A stretch of DNA of 64,000 nt from Gemmatimonadota bacterium (lineage in GTDB: Bacteria > Gemmatimonadota > Gemmatimonadetes > Gemmatimonadales > GWC2-71-9): NCBI GenBank assembly GCA_022710485.1, contig JAKLGU010000006.1:92895-156894 (forward strand), in the 5' to 3' direction. The position numbers and the translations under genes are program-made. This document shows positions 46,636 to 55,250 of the stretch, one piece after another (the first letter of the stretch is position 1; each line of letters opens with the position of its first letter). The notes beneath the pieces are model-generated. The model worked only from the letters and a program-made list of their open reading frames with translations, did not search any database and had not been told where the DNA came from.

Positions 46636-46853
46636 GGCGCCCGCAGAAGAGCTGCTCGATCTGTGAATCGGGCGTGCGCGTCGTCGACTTCAAGGACGAG
46701 CGGACCCTGTCCCGGTTCCTTTCGGAGCGTGGGAAGATTCTGCCGAGCCGACTCTCGGGCACCTGCGCCCGGCACCAGCGGCAGCTCAGCACGGCGATCA
46801 AGCGGGCCCGGGTGCTCGCGCTCCTGCCGTACCTGAAGGGCCACGGCGGCTGA
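46632..46853 (+). CDS. rpsR: 30S ribosomal protein S18 (zinc-binding form)
   Basis: The 73-residue S18 binds S6 on the 30S platform. Core residues are VVDFKDERTLSRFLSERGKILPSRLSGTCARHQRQLSTAIKRARVLALLPY. Cys8, Cys11 (CSIC), Cys45 and His48 (CARH) make a zinc site, so this is the metal-containing C+ form. The ATG overlaps the rpsF stop by four bases. Confidence 0.97.
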   Translation: MRRPQKSCSICESGVRVVDFKDERTLSRFLSERGKILPSRLSGTCARHQRQLSTAIKRARVLALLPYLKGHGG

Positions 46854-46855
46854 CC

Positions 46856-47815
46856 GTGGCAAGCGGGCGGCCCACGGAGGGACAGCCGCTGTCCCTCAGG
46901 GCCCGCCTGGCGGTCGGGGCCTACGTGCTGTTCACGTGGCCCGTGATGACCGCGTTTCTGTTCGGGCCGCTCGCCGTGCTGCTCGCGGCGAGCCGGCCAC
47001 ATGGGCGGCGCGCCTGGCTCTGGCTCATTGCGCTCACGCTCTGGCTGTCGCTCTGGGCCGCACAGGCCGGCGGCCTGCTCGAGGAAGTGATCCGCGCCTC
47101 GGCGGTCCTCTCCGCCGGCGTCGGTGTCCTGTTCTTGCTCTTCAGCCGGGGCTCGGTCTCGAGCCGAGCGTTGCGGGGCACCGGCGCGGTGGTGCTCGCG
47201 GTTTCCACCCTGGCTGCGGTCGTCGGGTTGCGGTGGCGGGACGTCGAACTGGCGGTCATCCACCAGGGGATGGCGGCGGAGCAGGCCGCGCTCGAACTGC
47301 TGAGCCGTGGGGGTGCGAGCCCCGACCCGACCACGCTCGAGGCGCTCAACACCCTCGGTGAAGGACTCCGCCCCATGGCGCCGTTCTTCCCGGGCATCAT
47401 GGCCCTGCTGCTCTTCGCCGGGCTCTGCCTCGCCGCGCTGCTCGCGCCGCGGATCGCCGGGCAGGCGGTGGCGCCGCTGCCGGGCCGGTTCGACGACTTC
47501 CGGTTCAGCGACCACCTCGTCTGGGTCGTGATCGTGGGGCTGATCGGGGTGCTGTTCGATGCCGGCGGCCTGGTGGCCGGACCCGCGTCGAGCCTGGTCG
47601 CGTTCGGCGTCGGACTCTATGCCCTGCGCGGTTCCGCCGTGCTCGCAACGGCGCTGCGGCATGCGCCGCGCCTCTTCGTCGTGATGCTGGTGGTAGGTGC
47701 ACTGTTCCTGTTGCCGTTCGCCGTGGGAGGGGTCGCCCTCCTCGGCCTGGCGGATATCTGGCTCGACTTCCGGCGGCGCATGGCGCCGCCGACCTCCGGA
47801 GGGTTGGACCGATGA
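46856..47815 (+). CDS. DUF2232 membrane protein (YybS-like)
   Basis: The 319-residue protein has about eight membrane helices and no soluble domain. The pattern of paired helices with FFPGIMALLLFAGLCLAALLA and a terminal GVALLGLADIWLDFRRRM fits DUF2232/YybS, which is typically found between rpsR and rplI in several phyla. GTG start at 46856, two bases after the rpsR stop. The role is unknown; an ECF-type transport link is sometimes suggested. Confidence 0.8.
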   Translation: MASGRPTEGQPLSLRARLAVGAYVLFTWPVMTAFLFGPLAVLLAASRPHGRRAWLWLIALTLWLSLWAAQAGGLLEEVIRASAVLSAGVGVLFLLFSRGSVSSRALRGTGAVVLAVSTLAAVVGLRWRDVELAVIHQGMAAEQAALELLSRGGASPDPTTLEALNTLGEGLRPMAPFFPGIMALLLFAGLCLAALLAPRIAGQAVAPLPGRFDDFRFSDHLVWVVIVGLIGVLFDAGGLVAGPASSLVAFGVGLYALRGSAVLATALRHAPRLFVVMLVVGALFLLPFAVGGVALLGLADIWLDFRRRMAPPTSGGLDR

Positions 47816-48258
47816 TGGAAGTGATCCTGCGCGATGACATCAAGTCGCTCGGCAAGGCCGGCGACCTCGTCCGTGTGAAGCCGGGCTACGCCCGCAACTT
47901 CCTGCTCCCCCAGGGCCTGGCCTACGAGGCCACCGAAGGGAACAAGAAGCGGATCGTCGCCGAAACCAAGGCGCGGAACGTCCGCCTGGCCGCCGAGAAG
48001 GACGCCGCCCTGGCCACCGCCGAGGGCCTCGCCGCCGTGGCACTGACCTTCACGCGCAAGGCGGGCGAGGAAGGCAAGCTGTTCGGGTCCATCACCTCCC
48101 AGGACATCGCCGACAGCCTGGCCGCCCAGGGCAAGACGGTGGACAAGCGCCGGATCGAGCTCCCCCACCCCATCAAGGCCGTGGGCGAGCACACCGTCAT
48201 CGTCCGCCTCCATCCCGAGGTGCACGCCGACGTCCGCGTCACGGTCGCCGCGGAGTAG
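47812..48258 (+). CDS. rplI: 50S ribosomal protein L9
   Basis: The 148-residue L9 has the compact N-terminal RNA-binding domain (EVILRDDIKSLGKAGDLVRVKPGYARNFLLPQGLA), a connecting helix and the C-terminal domain (KLFGSITSQDIADSLAAQG, then RRIELPHPIKAVGEHTVIVRLHPEV). The two adjacent ATGs (47812 and 47815) cannot be told apart; the first overlaps the upstream stop (ATGA), while most L9 proteins start as MEVIL, favouring the second. Confidence 0.96.
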   Translation: MMEVILRDDIKSLGKAGDLVRVKPGYARNFLLPQGLAYEATEGNKKRIVAETKARNVRLAAEKDAALATAEGLAAVALTFTRKAGEEGKLFGSITSQDIADSLAAQGKTVDKRRIELPHPIKAVGEHTVIVRLHPEVHADVRVTVAAE

Positions 48259-48271
48259 GGGCCGCCCGCCA

Positions 48272-50113
48272 ATGGGCGTCGGCATTGCCTACATGGACGG
48301 GCCCAGGCTGGCCCGTTCCCTCTTCGCCGCGTCGGACTGGGTCGCCGCCGGCCGCGAGGAGATCAACCGCATCAACGTCTTTCCGGTGCCCGACGGGGAC
48401 ACCGGCACCAACTTCAGCCTGACGCTTCGCGCCGTCGCCGACGCCCTCCGGGCGCTCGGCGACGCGTCGCTTCCGGTCACCGCGAACACCATGGCCCGCG
48501 CGGCGGTGCTCGGCGCCCGGGGCAACTCGGGGATGATGCTCGCCCATTTCCTGATGGGCGTGGCCGAATCGATCGGAAACAAGGACACCGCCACCCCCGC
48601 CGAACTCGCCGCCGCCCTGAGCGCCGGCGCGGCGCGGCTCTACGGCGCCCTGGACGACCCGCGCGAGGGCACGATCCTGACGGTGGCCCGCGAGGCCGCC
48701 GCCGCCGCCGAACGCGCCGCGGCACGCTCCCCCGACATCGCCGAGTTCATGCGCCAGATGCACCTCGAGGGGGAGGCCGCGCTGGCCCGGACTCCCGAGC
48801 TGATGGCGGTGCTCAAGGAGGCCGGCGTCGTGGACGCCGGCGGCATGGGGTTCATGCGGATGATCGAGGGCGTCGTCCGGTTCATCGACGGCGACCCGAT
48901 CCTCGCCGCCGAGCCTGGGTATACCGGGGAGTTCGCCATCCCGGCCGCGGACGTCGAGGTGGCGGCCGACCAGGACTTCCAGTACTGCACCGAGGTGGTC
49001 GTCCGCGGCGAGCAGCTCCCCCCGGCCAACGAGGTTCGGGCCGCGCTGCGGGGCTTCGGTGGTTCGCTCGTCGTGGCCGTCATGGGCGATATCCTGCACG
49101 CCCATGTGCATACGAACACCCCCGACGCCGTCTTTACCTATGTGTCCCGCTGGGGCAGCCTGGAAAAGACCAAGGCCGAGGACATGCAGGCCCAGCACCG
49201 GGGGCTGCAACACGGGGTGCAGAAGCCGATCGGCGTCGTCGCCGACAGCGCCTGCGACCTCCCCGACTCCGTCCTCGACCGGCACGGGATCTCGCTTGTG
49301 CCGTTGCAGGTCATTTTTGGCGACGAGGTCCTGCTGGACCGGGTGGAACTGAAGCCCGAGGAGTTCTACCGACGGATGCGGTCGTCGCCGCACCTGCCCA
49401 GCACCTCCCAGCCGACGGTGGCGGATTTCGTCCGGGTGTTCCGGGAAGCACGGCACCAGTCCGAGGACGTCATCTCGGTGCTGGTCTCCTCGGGTCTCTC
49501 GGGGACCTTCCAGTCGGGGGCGGCCGCGATCAAGGCGGGCGGGCTGACGAACGTGCGGCTGGTGGACAGCAAGTCGGCCTCGCTTGGCGCCGGCATGCTG
49601 GCGTTGCGGGCGGCGGAGCTGGCGGAGTTGAACTGGCCGGCCGCCGCCATCGCCACCGAACTCGAGCGGGTCCGGGACCAGTCCGGCGTCTTCCTGACGG
49701 TGGACAAGTTCGACAACCTGCTTCGCAGCGGAAGAGTGAGCCGGGGCAAGGCGTGGATCGGCGGGCTCCTCGACGTCAAGCCGATCCTCTCGCTCGACAC
49801 CGCCGGCCGGGTGGTCCCGATCGACCGAGCCCGCGGCCGTGAATCGCTGATCGGCCGGGTGCTCTCGCTCCTCGAGGCGAAGCTCCAGCCGCGGCCGAAG
49901 CAGATCCGGTTCGGCGTGGTCCACGCGGAGGCGCCGGACGTGGCCCGGCGGGTGCGTGACGCGCTGGTGGCGGCCTACCAGCCGAGGGACTGCTTCGTTT
50001 CACTCGCGACCGGGGTGCTCGGGACGCACGTTGGGGAGGGGGCATGGGCGGTGTTCTACCAGGTCGAAGACGGCACGCCGCCGGCCCCGCCCAACCCGCG
50101 GAGCCCGGGGTGA
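48272..50113 (+). CDS. Fatty-acid kinase FakA fused to a DegV/FakB lipid-binding domain
   Basis: The 613 residues hold three parts. Residues 8-205 are a DhaL/DAK2 kinase domain with the Mg-ATP loop FPVPDGDTGTN (Asp41, Asp43) and LGARGNSGMMLAHFL. Residues 215-325 match the FakA middle domain (FQYCTEVVVRG, LHAHVHTNTPDAVF, EDMQAQHRG). Residues 333-605 are a DegV domain with VVADSACDLP, STSQPTVADF, SSGLSGTFQSG and LDVKPIL. FakA and FakB are normally separate proteins that phosphorylate FakB-bound fatty acid; here the FakA C-terminal domain is replaced by FakB. The stop overlaps rsfS (GTGA). Confidence 0.88.
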   Translation: MGVGIAYMDGPRLARSLFAASDWVAAGREEINRINVFPVPDGDTGTNFSLTLRAVADALRALGDASLPVTANTMARAAVLGARGNSGMMLAHFLMGVAESIGNKDTATPAELAAALSAGAARLYGALDDPREGTILTVAREAAAAAERAAARSPDIAEFMRQMHLEGEAALARTPELMAVLKEAGVVDAGGMGFMRMIEGVVRFIDGDPILAAEPGYTGEFAIPAADVEVAADQDFQYCTEVVVRGEQLPPANEVRAALRGFGGSLVVAVMGDILHAHVHTNTPDAVFTYVSRWGSLEKTKAEDMQAQHRGLQHGVQKPIGVVADSACDLPDSVLDRHGISLVPLQVIFGDEVLLDRVELKPEEFYRRMRSSPHLPSTSQPTVADFVRVFREARHQSEDVISVLVSSGLSGTFQSGAAAIKAGGLTNVRLVDSKSASLGAGMLALRAAELAELNWPAAAIATELERVRDQSGVFLTVDKFDNLLRSGRVSRGKAWIGGLLDVKPILSLDTAGRVVPIDRARGRESLIGRVLSLLEAKLQPRPKQIRFGVVHAEAPDVARRVRDALVAAYQPRDCFVSLATGVLGTHVGEGAWAVFYQVEDGTPPAPPNPRSPG

Positions 50114-50466
50114 CCCGGGGAGCCACCCTCCCCCCGACGCTGCGCGCCGCGCTCCAGGCTGCCGACGACCTGAAGGCCCGTGACCTGACGGTGCTCGACC
50201 TGCGCGGACTCCACGACGCCGCCGACTATTTCGTGGTCGGGTCTGGGACCTCCGATGCGCACGTCCGGGGCATCGCCCACGCCGTCCTCGACGCGCTGGC
50301 GCGCCAGGGCCACCACCCGCACCATGTCGAGGGACTGCCTTCGGGCCGGTGGGTCCTGCTCGATTTCGTGGACTTCGTGGTGCACCTCTTCCACCCCGAA
50401 GCGCGGGCTTTCTATCAGCTCGAGCGCCTCTGGGATGACGCCCCGGCGCTCACGCCGCACTCCTGA
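50110..50466 (+). CDS. rsfS: Ribosomal silencing factor
   Basis: RsfS binds L14 and blocks subunit joining when nutrients fall. The 118-residue product shows AADDLKARDLTVLDLRGLHDAADYFVVGSGTSDAHVRGIAHAV, GLPSGRWVLLDFVDFVVHLFHPEARAFYQLERLW, the complete RsfS/Iojap core. GTG 50110 overlaps the previous stop, and the earlier frame start is inside that gene. Confidence 0.95.
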   Translation: MTRGATLPPTLRAALQAADDLKARDLTVLDLRGLHDAADYFVVGSGTSDAHVRGIAHAVLDALARQGHHPHHVEGLPSGRWVLLDFVDFVVHLFHPEARAFYQLERLWDDAPALTPHS

Positions 50467-50482
50467 CTCGCACCGGACCCCC

Positions 50483-53400
50483 ATGACCTTGCGGTCGCTG
50501 TGCCTCGCTGCCCTCCTCTCGGCCGTCCCCGCGGTCGCGTCGGCGCAGTATTTCGGGCAGAACCGCGTCATGTACACGAAGTTCGACTTCGAGGTCATCC
50601 ACACCGAGCATTTCGACATCTACTTCTATCCGGTCGAGCGCGCGGCGTCGTTCGATGCCGCGCGGATGGCCGAGCGCTCGTACGGCCGGCTCTCGACCCT
50701 GCTCAACCACAAGTTCATCGAGCGCAAGCCGATCATCCTCTACGCCTCGGCATCCGACTTCCAGCAGACGAACGCGCTGGGCGGGGACATCGGCGAGGCG
50801 ACCGGCGGCGTGACCGACTTCATGAAGCACCGCGCCATCATGCCGTTCACCGGCTCCTACAAGGACTTCGACCACGTCCTGATGCACGAAATGGTGCACC
50901 AGTTCCAGTACGACACATGGTCGCGCGGCAAGGCCGGCGCGGGCGTCGCCACGATCATCCAGGTGAACCCCCCGCTCTGGTTCGCGGAAGGGATGGCGGA
51001 GTACCTCTCGCTGGGGCAAATCACGCCCGAGACGGCCATGTGGCTGCGTGACGCCGTCCTCCAGGGCAAGCTGCCCACCATCCAGCAGCTGACCTACGAC
51101 CCCTACATCTTCCCCTACCGCTTCGGTCACTCGATCTGGGCCTACATCGGGAGCCGCTGGGGCGACGAGGCGGTCGGCGCCATTCTGTCCGCCACGCTGG
51201 GCGGCGGCGGCGTCGAGGGGGCGTTCCAGCGGGTCCTCGGGATCACGCTGAACCAGCTGTCCGTCCAGTGGCGCGACTGGGTGCAGGAGACCTACCTGCC
51301 CGACGTCGCGTCGAAGCAGCTGGCGTCCGCGGTCGGCAAGCCGATTCTCACCAAGGCGCACTCGGGCGGCACGCTGCATATCGCGCCGGCGCTCTCGCCC
51401 GACGGGAAGCGGATCGCCTACCTGAGCGAGCGGAACTTCTTCTTCATCGACTACTACCTGGCCGACGGCGAGACTGGCGAGGTCATCACGAAGCTGGCGA
51501 AGTCGGTGTTCGACGCCAACTACGAGACCTTCCGGTACATCAGCTCCACTTCCTCGTGGTCGCCGGACAGCAGGTATCTCACCTTCGCGGCCCGGGCCAA
51601 GGGCGGCGACGATCTCGTCATCTTCGACCCGAAGCGGCGCAAGGCGGTCCGCCGCATCCGGGTGAACCTGAGCGGCCTGGCGTCGCCGGTGTTCAGCCCC
51701 GACGGCAAGCAACTGGCGTTCACCGGGATGGAAGGCGGCATCTCGGACCTGTACGTGATCAACGCCGACGGCACCGGGCTCCGCCAGCTGACGCGCGACA
51801 AGTACGCCCAGCTGATGCCGGCATGGTCACCCGACGGGCACACGATCGCCTACGTGACCGACGAGGGGCCGGGCACCAACTTCACCGATCTCAGCTACGG
51901 CAATTTCCGCATCGCGCTCTATGACCTCGACCTCGGTCGGCGCGAACTCCTGCCGCACATGGACGAGGGGCGCAACATCAGCCCGCAGTGGGCGCCGGAC
52001 GGGAAGTCGTTCGCGTTCGTCTCCGACCGGACCGGGATCGCCAACGTCTTCCTGTACGAGCTCGGTGGTGACATCTACCAGCTCACGAACCTCTTCACCG
52101 GGGCGCAGTCCACCACGCCCCTTTCCCCCGCCCTGAGTTGGGCGCAGAAAGCCGACCGGCTCGCGTTCGTCTATTTCGAGAACCAGAACAACGACGTCTA
52201 CACCATCCAGAACCCGCGCTCGCTGAAGCGCGCCCCTTGGCGGCCCGCCCCGCCGGCGCCACCGCTCGCCGCGCGGACCGACACGGTCCCTGCGCCACGG
52301 CCGGCGGACTCGCTTCCGGCGCGGGCCGATTCCGTCGCAGTGGCCGCGGCACGACCCGATTCCGCACCGGCCGCCGTCCAGGTGCCGGGCGCCCCGCAGG
52401 CGCGCGAGGGCGGCTCGATCTACCGGACCCCCTCCGGCTTCCGCGCCGCGGCGCAGGCTCCGGTCGTCACCGATACCGCCGGACGGCGGGTCGGGGAGGT
52501 CACCGTGATCGGCCTCCTCGACTCGGCCTCGCTCTTCCTGCCGGACACCAGCAGCTTCACCGTCGGCCCGTACAAGCGCCGGTTCACGCCGGAGAACTCG
52601 GCGCGGCCGTCCGTGGGGTACACGCGGGACAATTTCGGCAACGGGATCTACGGCGGCGGCGCCATCCAGTTCGGCGACATGCTTGGCGACGAGCAGCTCA
52701 TCTTCGCCGGCTACATCAACGGCTCCCTCAATCAGGGCGACTTCCTGGCCGCGTACGCCAACCTGAGCGGCCGGCTCAACTGGGCGGTGGGGTTCCAGCA
52801 GACGCCGTCGTACTACGTGCTCGCGCCCATCGACGTGCGGGACGATCCGGCTCCCGGACTGAACACCTACATCACCCGGACCAGGCTCCTCACCTGGCGC
52901 CAGATCTTCGGGCGCGGGTTCTATAACATCAACCGGTTCCAGCGGCTGGAACTGGGGCTCACCTTCGGCCAGGTGGACGAGGGCATCCAGAACTTCTACC
53001 AGGTGTACGATCGCACCACCGGCGCCATCGTCGGCAACCCGTACCAGGACACCTACTACTTCGACGGGCAGCAGATCGCCACGCCCTCCATCGCGCTCGT
53101 CTACGACGCGACGTTCATGGGCTGGATCGGCCCCCTGTTCGGCACGCGCTATCGCTTCGAGGTGGCCCAGACGGTCGGGGGGTGGAACGTGACCCAGCTC
53201 CTGGCCGACTACCGGCGGTACATCCCGCTCAAGGGGCCCGTCCTCCTGGCCGCCCGCGCCCTCTACGTCGGCGAAAAGGGCCCCGACGCCGACCGCCAGC
53301 GGTACTTCCTCGGCAGCACCGACCTCGTGCGCGGCCACACGTCCGGCTCCTACTACCGGAACGAATGCGAGTCGCCCGGCGGGCTGACCCCCGTGGGCAG

Positions 53401-53755
53401 CTGCCCCGCGCTGGACCAGATGATCGGCACCGAGATCGCCGTCGGCAACCTCGAGCTTCGCTTCCCGATCGTCAATTCGTTCCTCGGTATCGGACCGCAG
53501 GGGTTGCCCTACATCGACGGCGTCGCCTTCGTGGACTACGGCGTCGCCTGGAACAGCTGGAACACGGTGGCGTTCTCGAGAGACCCGAACGACACGCCCG
53601 AGCAGCGGGCGTTCACCCGCACGCCGGTCACCACGCTCGGCTTCGGGGCCCGCATCAATCTCTTCGGCTACATGATCCTCCGCTTCGACCTGTCCTATCC
53701 GCAGGGCCGCGGGATCCCGGCGTACTGGACCATCAGCATCGGGCCGCCCTTCTGA
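50483..53755 (+). CDS. Metallopeptidase - TolB-like propeller - outer-membrane barrel fusion
   Basis: ATG 50483 gives a signal peptide (RSLCLAALLSAVPAVASAQ) and 1090 residues. Residues 35-290 carry a peptidase-MA-like gluzincin site HEMVHQ (His135, Glu136, His139) with WFAEGMAEYLS as downstream Glu. Residues about 290-590 are WD40-like TolB propeller repeats (LSPDGKRIAYLSE, FSPDGKQLAFTGM, WSPDGHTIAYVTDE). A Pro/Ala linker (600-690) leads to a BamA/D15-type barrel (GGGAIQFGDMLGDEQLIFAGYINGS to the terminal DLSYPQGRGIP..TISIGPPF). The barrel should anchor it in the outer membrane; a protein- or peptide-processing role is inferred. Confidence 0.85.
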   Translation: MTLRSLCLAALLSAVPAVASAQYFGQNRVMYTKFDFEVIHTEHFDIYFYPVERAASFDAARMAERSYGRLSTLLNHKFIERKPIILYASASDFQQTNALGGDIGEATGGVTDFMKHRAIMPFTGSYKDFDHVLMHEMVHQFQYDTWSRGKAGAGVATIIQVNPPLWFAEGMAEYLSLGQITPETAMWLRDAVLQGKLPTIQQLTYDPYIFPYRFGHSIWAYIGSRWGDEAVGAILSATLGGGGVEGAFQRVLGITLNQLSVQWRDWVQETYLPDVASKQLASAVGKPILTKAHSGGTLHIAPALSPDGKRIAYLSERNFFFIDYYLADGETGEVITKLAKSVFDANYETFRYISSTSSWSPDSRYLTFAARAKGGDDLVIFDPKRRKAVRRIRVNLSGLASPVFSPDGKQLAFTGMEGGISDLYVINADGTGLRQLTRDKYAQLMPAWSPDGHTIAYVTDEGPGTNFTDLSYGNFRIALYDLDLGRRELLPHMDEGRNISPQWAPDGKSFAFVSDRTGIANVFLYELGGDIYQLTNLFTGAQSTTPLSPALSWAQKADRLAFVYFENQNNDVYTIQNPRSLKRAPWRPAPPAPPLAARTDTVPAPRPADSLPARADSVAVAAARPDSAPAAVQVPGAPQAREGGSIYRTPSGFRAAAQAPVVTDTAGRRVGEVTVIGLLDSASLFLPDTSSFTVGPYKRRFTPENSARPSVGYTRDNFGNGIYGGGAIQFGDMLGDEQLIFAGYINGSLNQGDFLAAYANLSGRLNWAVGFQQTPSYYVLAPIDVRDDPAPGLNTYITRTRLLTWRQIFGRGFYNINRFQRLELGLTFGQVDEGIQNFYQVYDRTTGAIVGNPYQDTYYFDGQQIATPSIALVYDATFMGWIGPLFGTRYRFEVAQTVGGWNVTQLLADYRRYIPLKGPVLLAARALYVGEKGPDADRQRYFLGSTDLVRGHTSGSYYRNECESPGGLTPVGSCPALDQMIGTEIAVGNLELRFPIVNSFLGIGPQGLPYIDGVAFVDYGVAWNSWNTVAFSRDPNDTPEQRAFTRTPVTTLGFGARINLFGYMILRFDLSYPQGRGIPAYWTISIGPPF

Positions 53756-53821
53756 TTCCGTCCTGAATCCGGGCCGGCAGTCGGTCTGGCCCCCGCCCCG
53801 CCAAGCGCCTATTTTTGGCCT

Positions 53822-55231
53822 GTGCCGTCCCCACATCTGAAAGGCCTGACCGTGCTCGCGGTCGGCCTCATGGCCTGCCAGGGAAGTTCCGGACCAGCTT
53901 CCGGAGCGCTTCCCCCCGCCTCACAGGCCGTCCCCAGCACCAGCCTCCTTCGGCTCCCGCGCGCCGGCGGGATCCCCAGGCTCTATGGCGGGGGTACCCT
54001 GAGTGATCTCGGCTGGCGCGGCCGCGCACGCTTTCCGGCCCTGCAGATGGTGGTCGGATTCGACCAGGACCAGGCGCTGGCATATGCGGTGGATTCCGGG
54101 GGGAGCCTGCAGGGCCTCGATGTGACCACCGGCGCCATTCGCGTCCTGACCGATGGCGTCCGCGGGGTCGTGCTCGGCCCCGAGGGCACCCTCTGGGTGG
54201 TCAACGAGGAAGACGACGTGGTGCGCATCCGGAACCGTTCCGCCCAGCCGGTCGACGCGACCTTGCCTGGCCGCCCGACCGCCCTCTACGGGACCGGCGA
54301 CCGCCAGTTGATCGCCATCGAGGGGGGCGACACCGCCCGTGCGCTGCTGGTGAGCGGGTCCGAGCCGGGCATCTCCGCCGACCTCCCCTCGACCCAGACG
54401 GCCGCCTCGCCCTGGGGCGACCTGGTCGCCGCGGCCGCGCCGACCGGCGTCTACCTCTGGGCGCCGCGGGCAAACACTCCCCCCCGGCGCATCCGGGTGG
54501 GGGGCACCCCGACCACCGTCCGCTTCTCCGCATCCGGCCACCGCATCTACGTCGGCCGCGCCGACGAGAACCTCGCCGTCATCGATCGGTACGCCGGCGA
54601 GCGGATCGGCGACATTCGCATCCCGGGCGCCGCGGCCGGGCTGCGGGTCGCACCGTACGGAGGGTGGCTGCTCGCGCGCCCCGCCGAAGGGGACACCATC
54701 TGGGTGGTCGACCTGGCCACGGGCCGGTTCGCCGGGGCGCTGCGCGGCCCGTGGGCGACCGACCTCCCGACCGTGCTCGGCGACGCCACCCTGCTGGTTC
54801 GCGAGGGGGCTGACGTCGTCGCGCGGGACCTGTCGGGCGAGGGCTTCCCGGAGACCGGCCGGCTCAAGGGCGCGGCATCCGACCTCTTCCTCCCGATGCC
54901 ATGGGTGCCTCCTGGCAGCCAGCCGGAACCGGCGCCCCAGCGGCCCGAGCCGGGCACGCCCGACGCGGCGACCCCCGACACCGCGGGCATCCCCGCGGCG
55001 CCGGCCGACGCGCCGTCCATCGTGTACCTGCAGGTGAGCCGCTCCCAGAATCCGGCCTGGGCGCAGGCGCTGGCCGGCGAAATCCGGGATGAGGGCTTTC
55101 CGGCGCTCGTGATCACGCCGAAGTCCGGCGACGAGGCGTACCGCGTCGTCGTCGGACCCTATCCCTCCCGCGAGTCGGCCGAGTCGGCCGGCCGCCGGCT
55201 GGGCCGTCCGTCGTTCATCTATCACCCGTAG
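53822..55231 (+). CDS. SPOR-domain lipoprotein with beta-propeller
   Basis: GTG start with a lipoprotein signal (LKGLTVLAVGLMAC, lipobox LMAC) gives 469 residues. A seven-bladed propeller-like middle (ALAYAVDSGGSLQGLDVTTGAI, IYVGRADENLAVIDRYAGERIGDIRIPG, TIWVVDLATGRFAGALRGP) precedes a Pro-rich linker and a C-terminal SPOR domain (IVYLQVSRSQNPAWAQALAGEIRDEGFPALVI, YRVVVGPYPSRESAE), which binds denuded peptidoglycan at division sites. A -10-like TATTTT ends six bases before the GTG and no ribosome site is seen. It lies 19 bases before smc. Confidence 0.85.
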   Translation: MPSPHLKGLTVLAVGLMACQGSSGPASGALPPASQAVPSTSLLRLPRAGGIPRLYGGGTLSDLGWRGRARFPALQMVVGFDQDQALAYAVDSGGSLQGLDVTTGAIRVLTDGVRGVVLGPEGTLWVVNEEDDVVRIRNRSAQPVDATLPGRPTALYGTGDRQLIAIEGGDTARALLVSGSEPGISADLPSTQTAASPWGDLVAAAAPTGVYLWAPRANTPPRRIRVGGTPTTVRFSASGHRIYVGRADENLAVIDRYAGERIGDIRIPGAAAGLRVAPYGGWLLARPAEGDTIWVVDLATGRFAGALRGPWATDLPTVLGDATLLVREGADVVARDLSGEGFPETGRLKGAASDLFLPMPWVPPGSQPEPAPQRPEPGTPDAATPDTAGIPAAPADAPSIVYLQVSRSQNPAWAQALAGEIRDEGFPALVITPKSGDEAYRVVVGPYPSRESAESAGRRLGRPSFIYHP

Positions 55232-55250
55232 TCGTCCGGGAATCTCCTCC

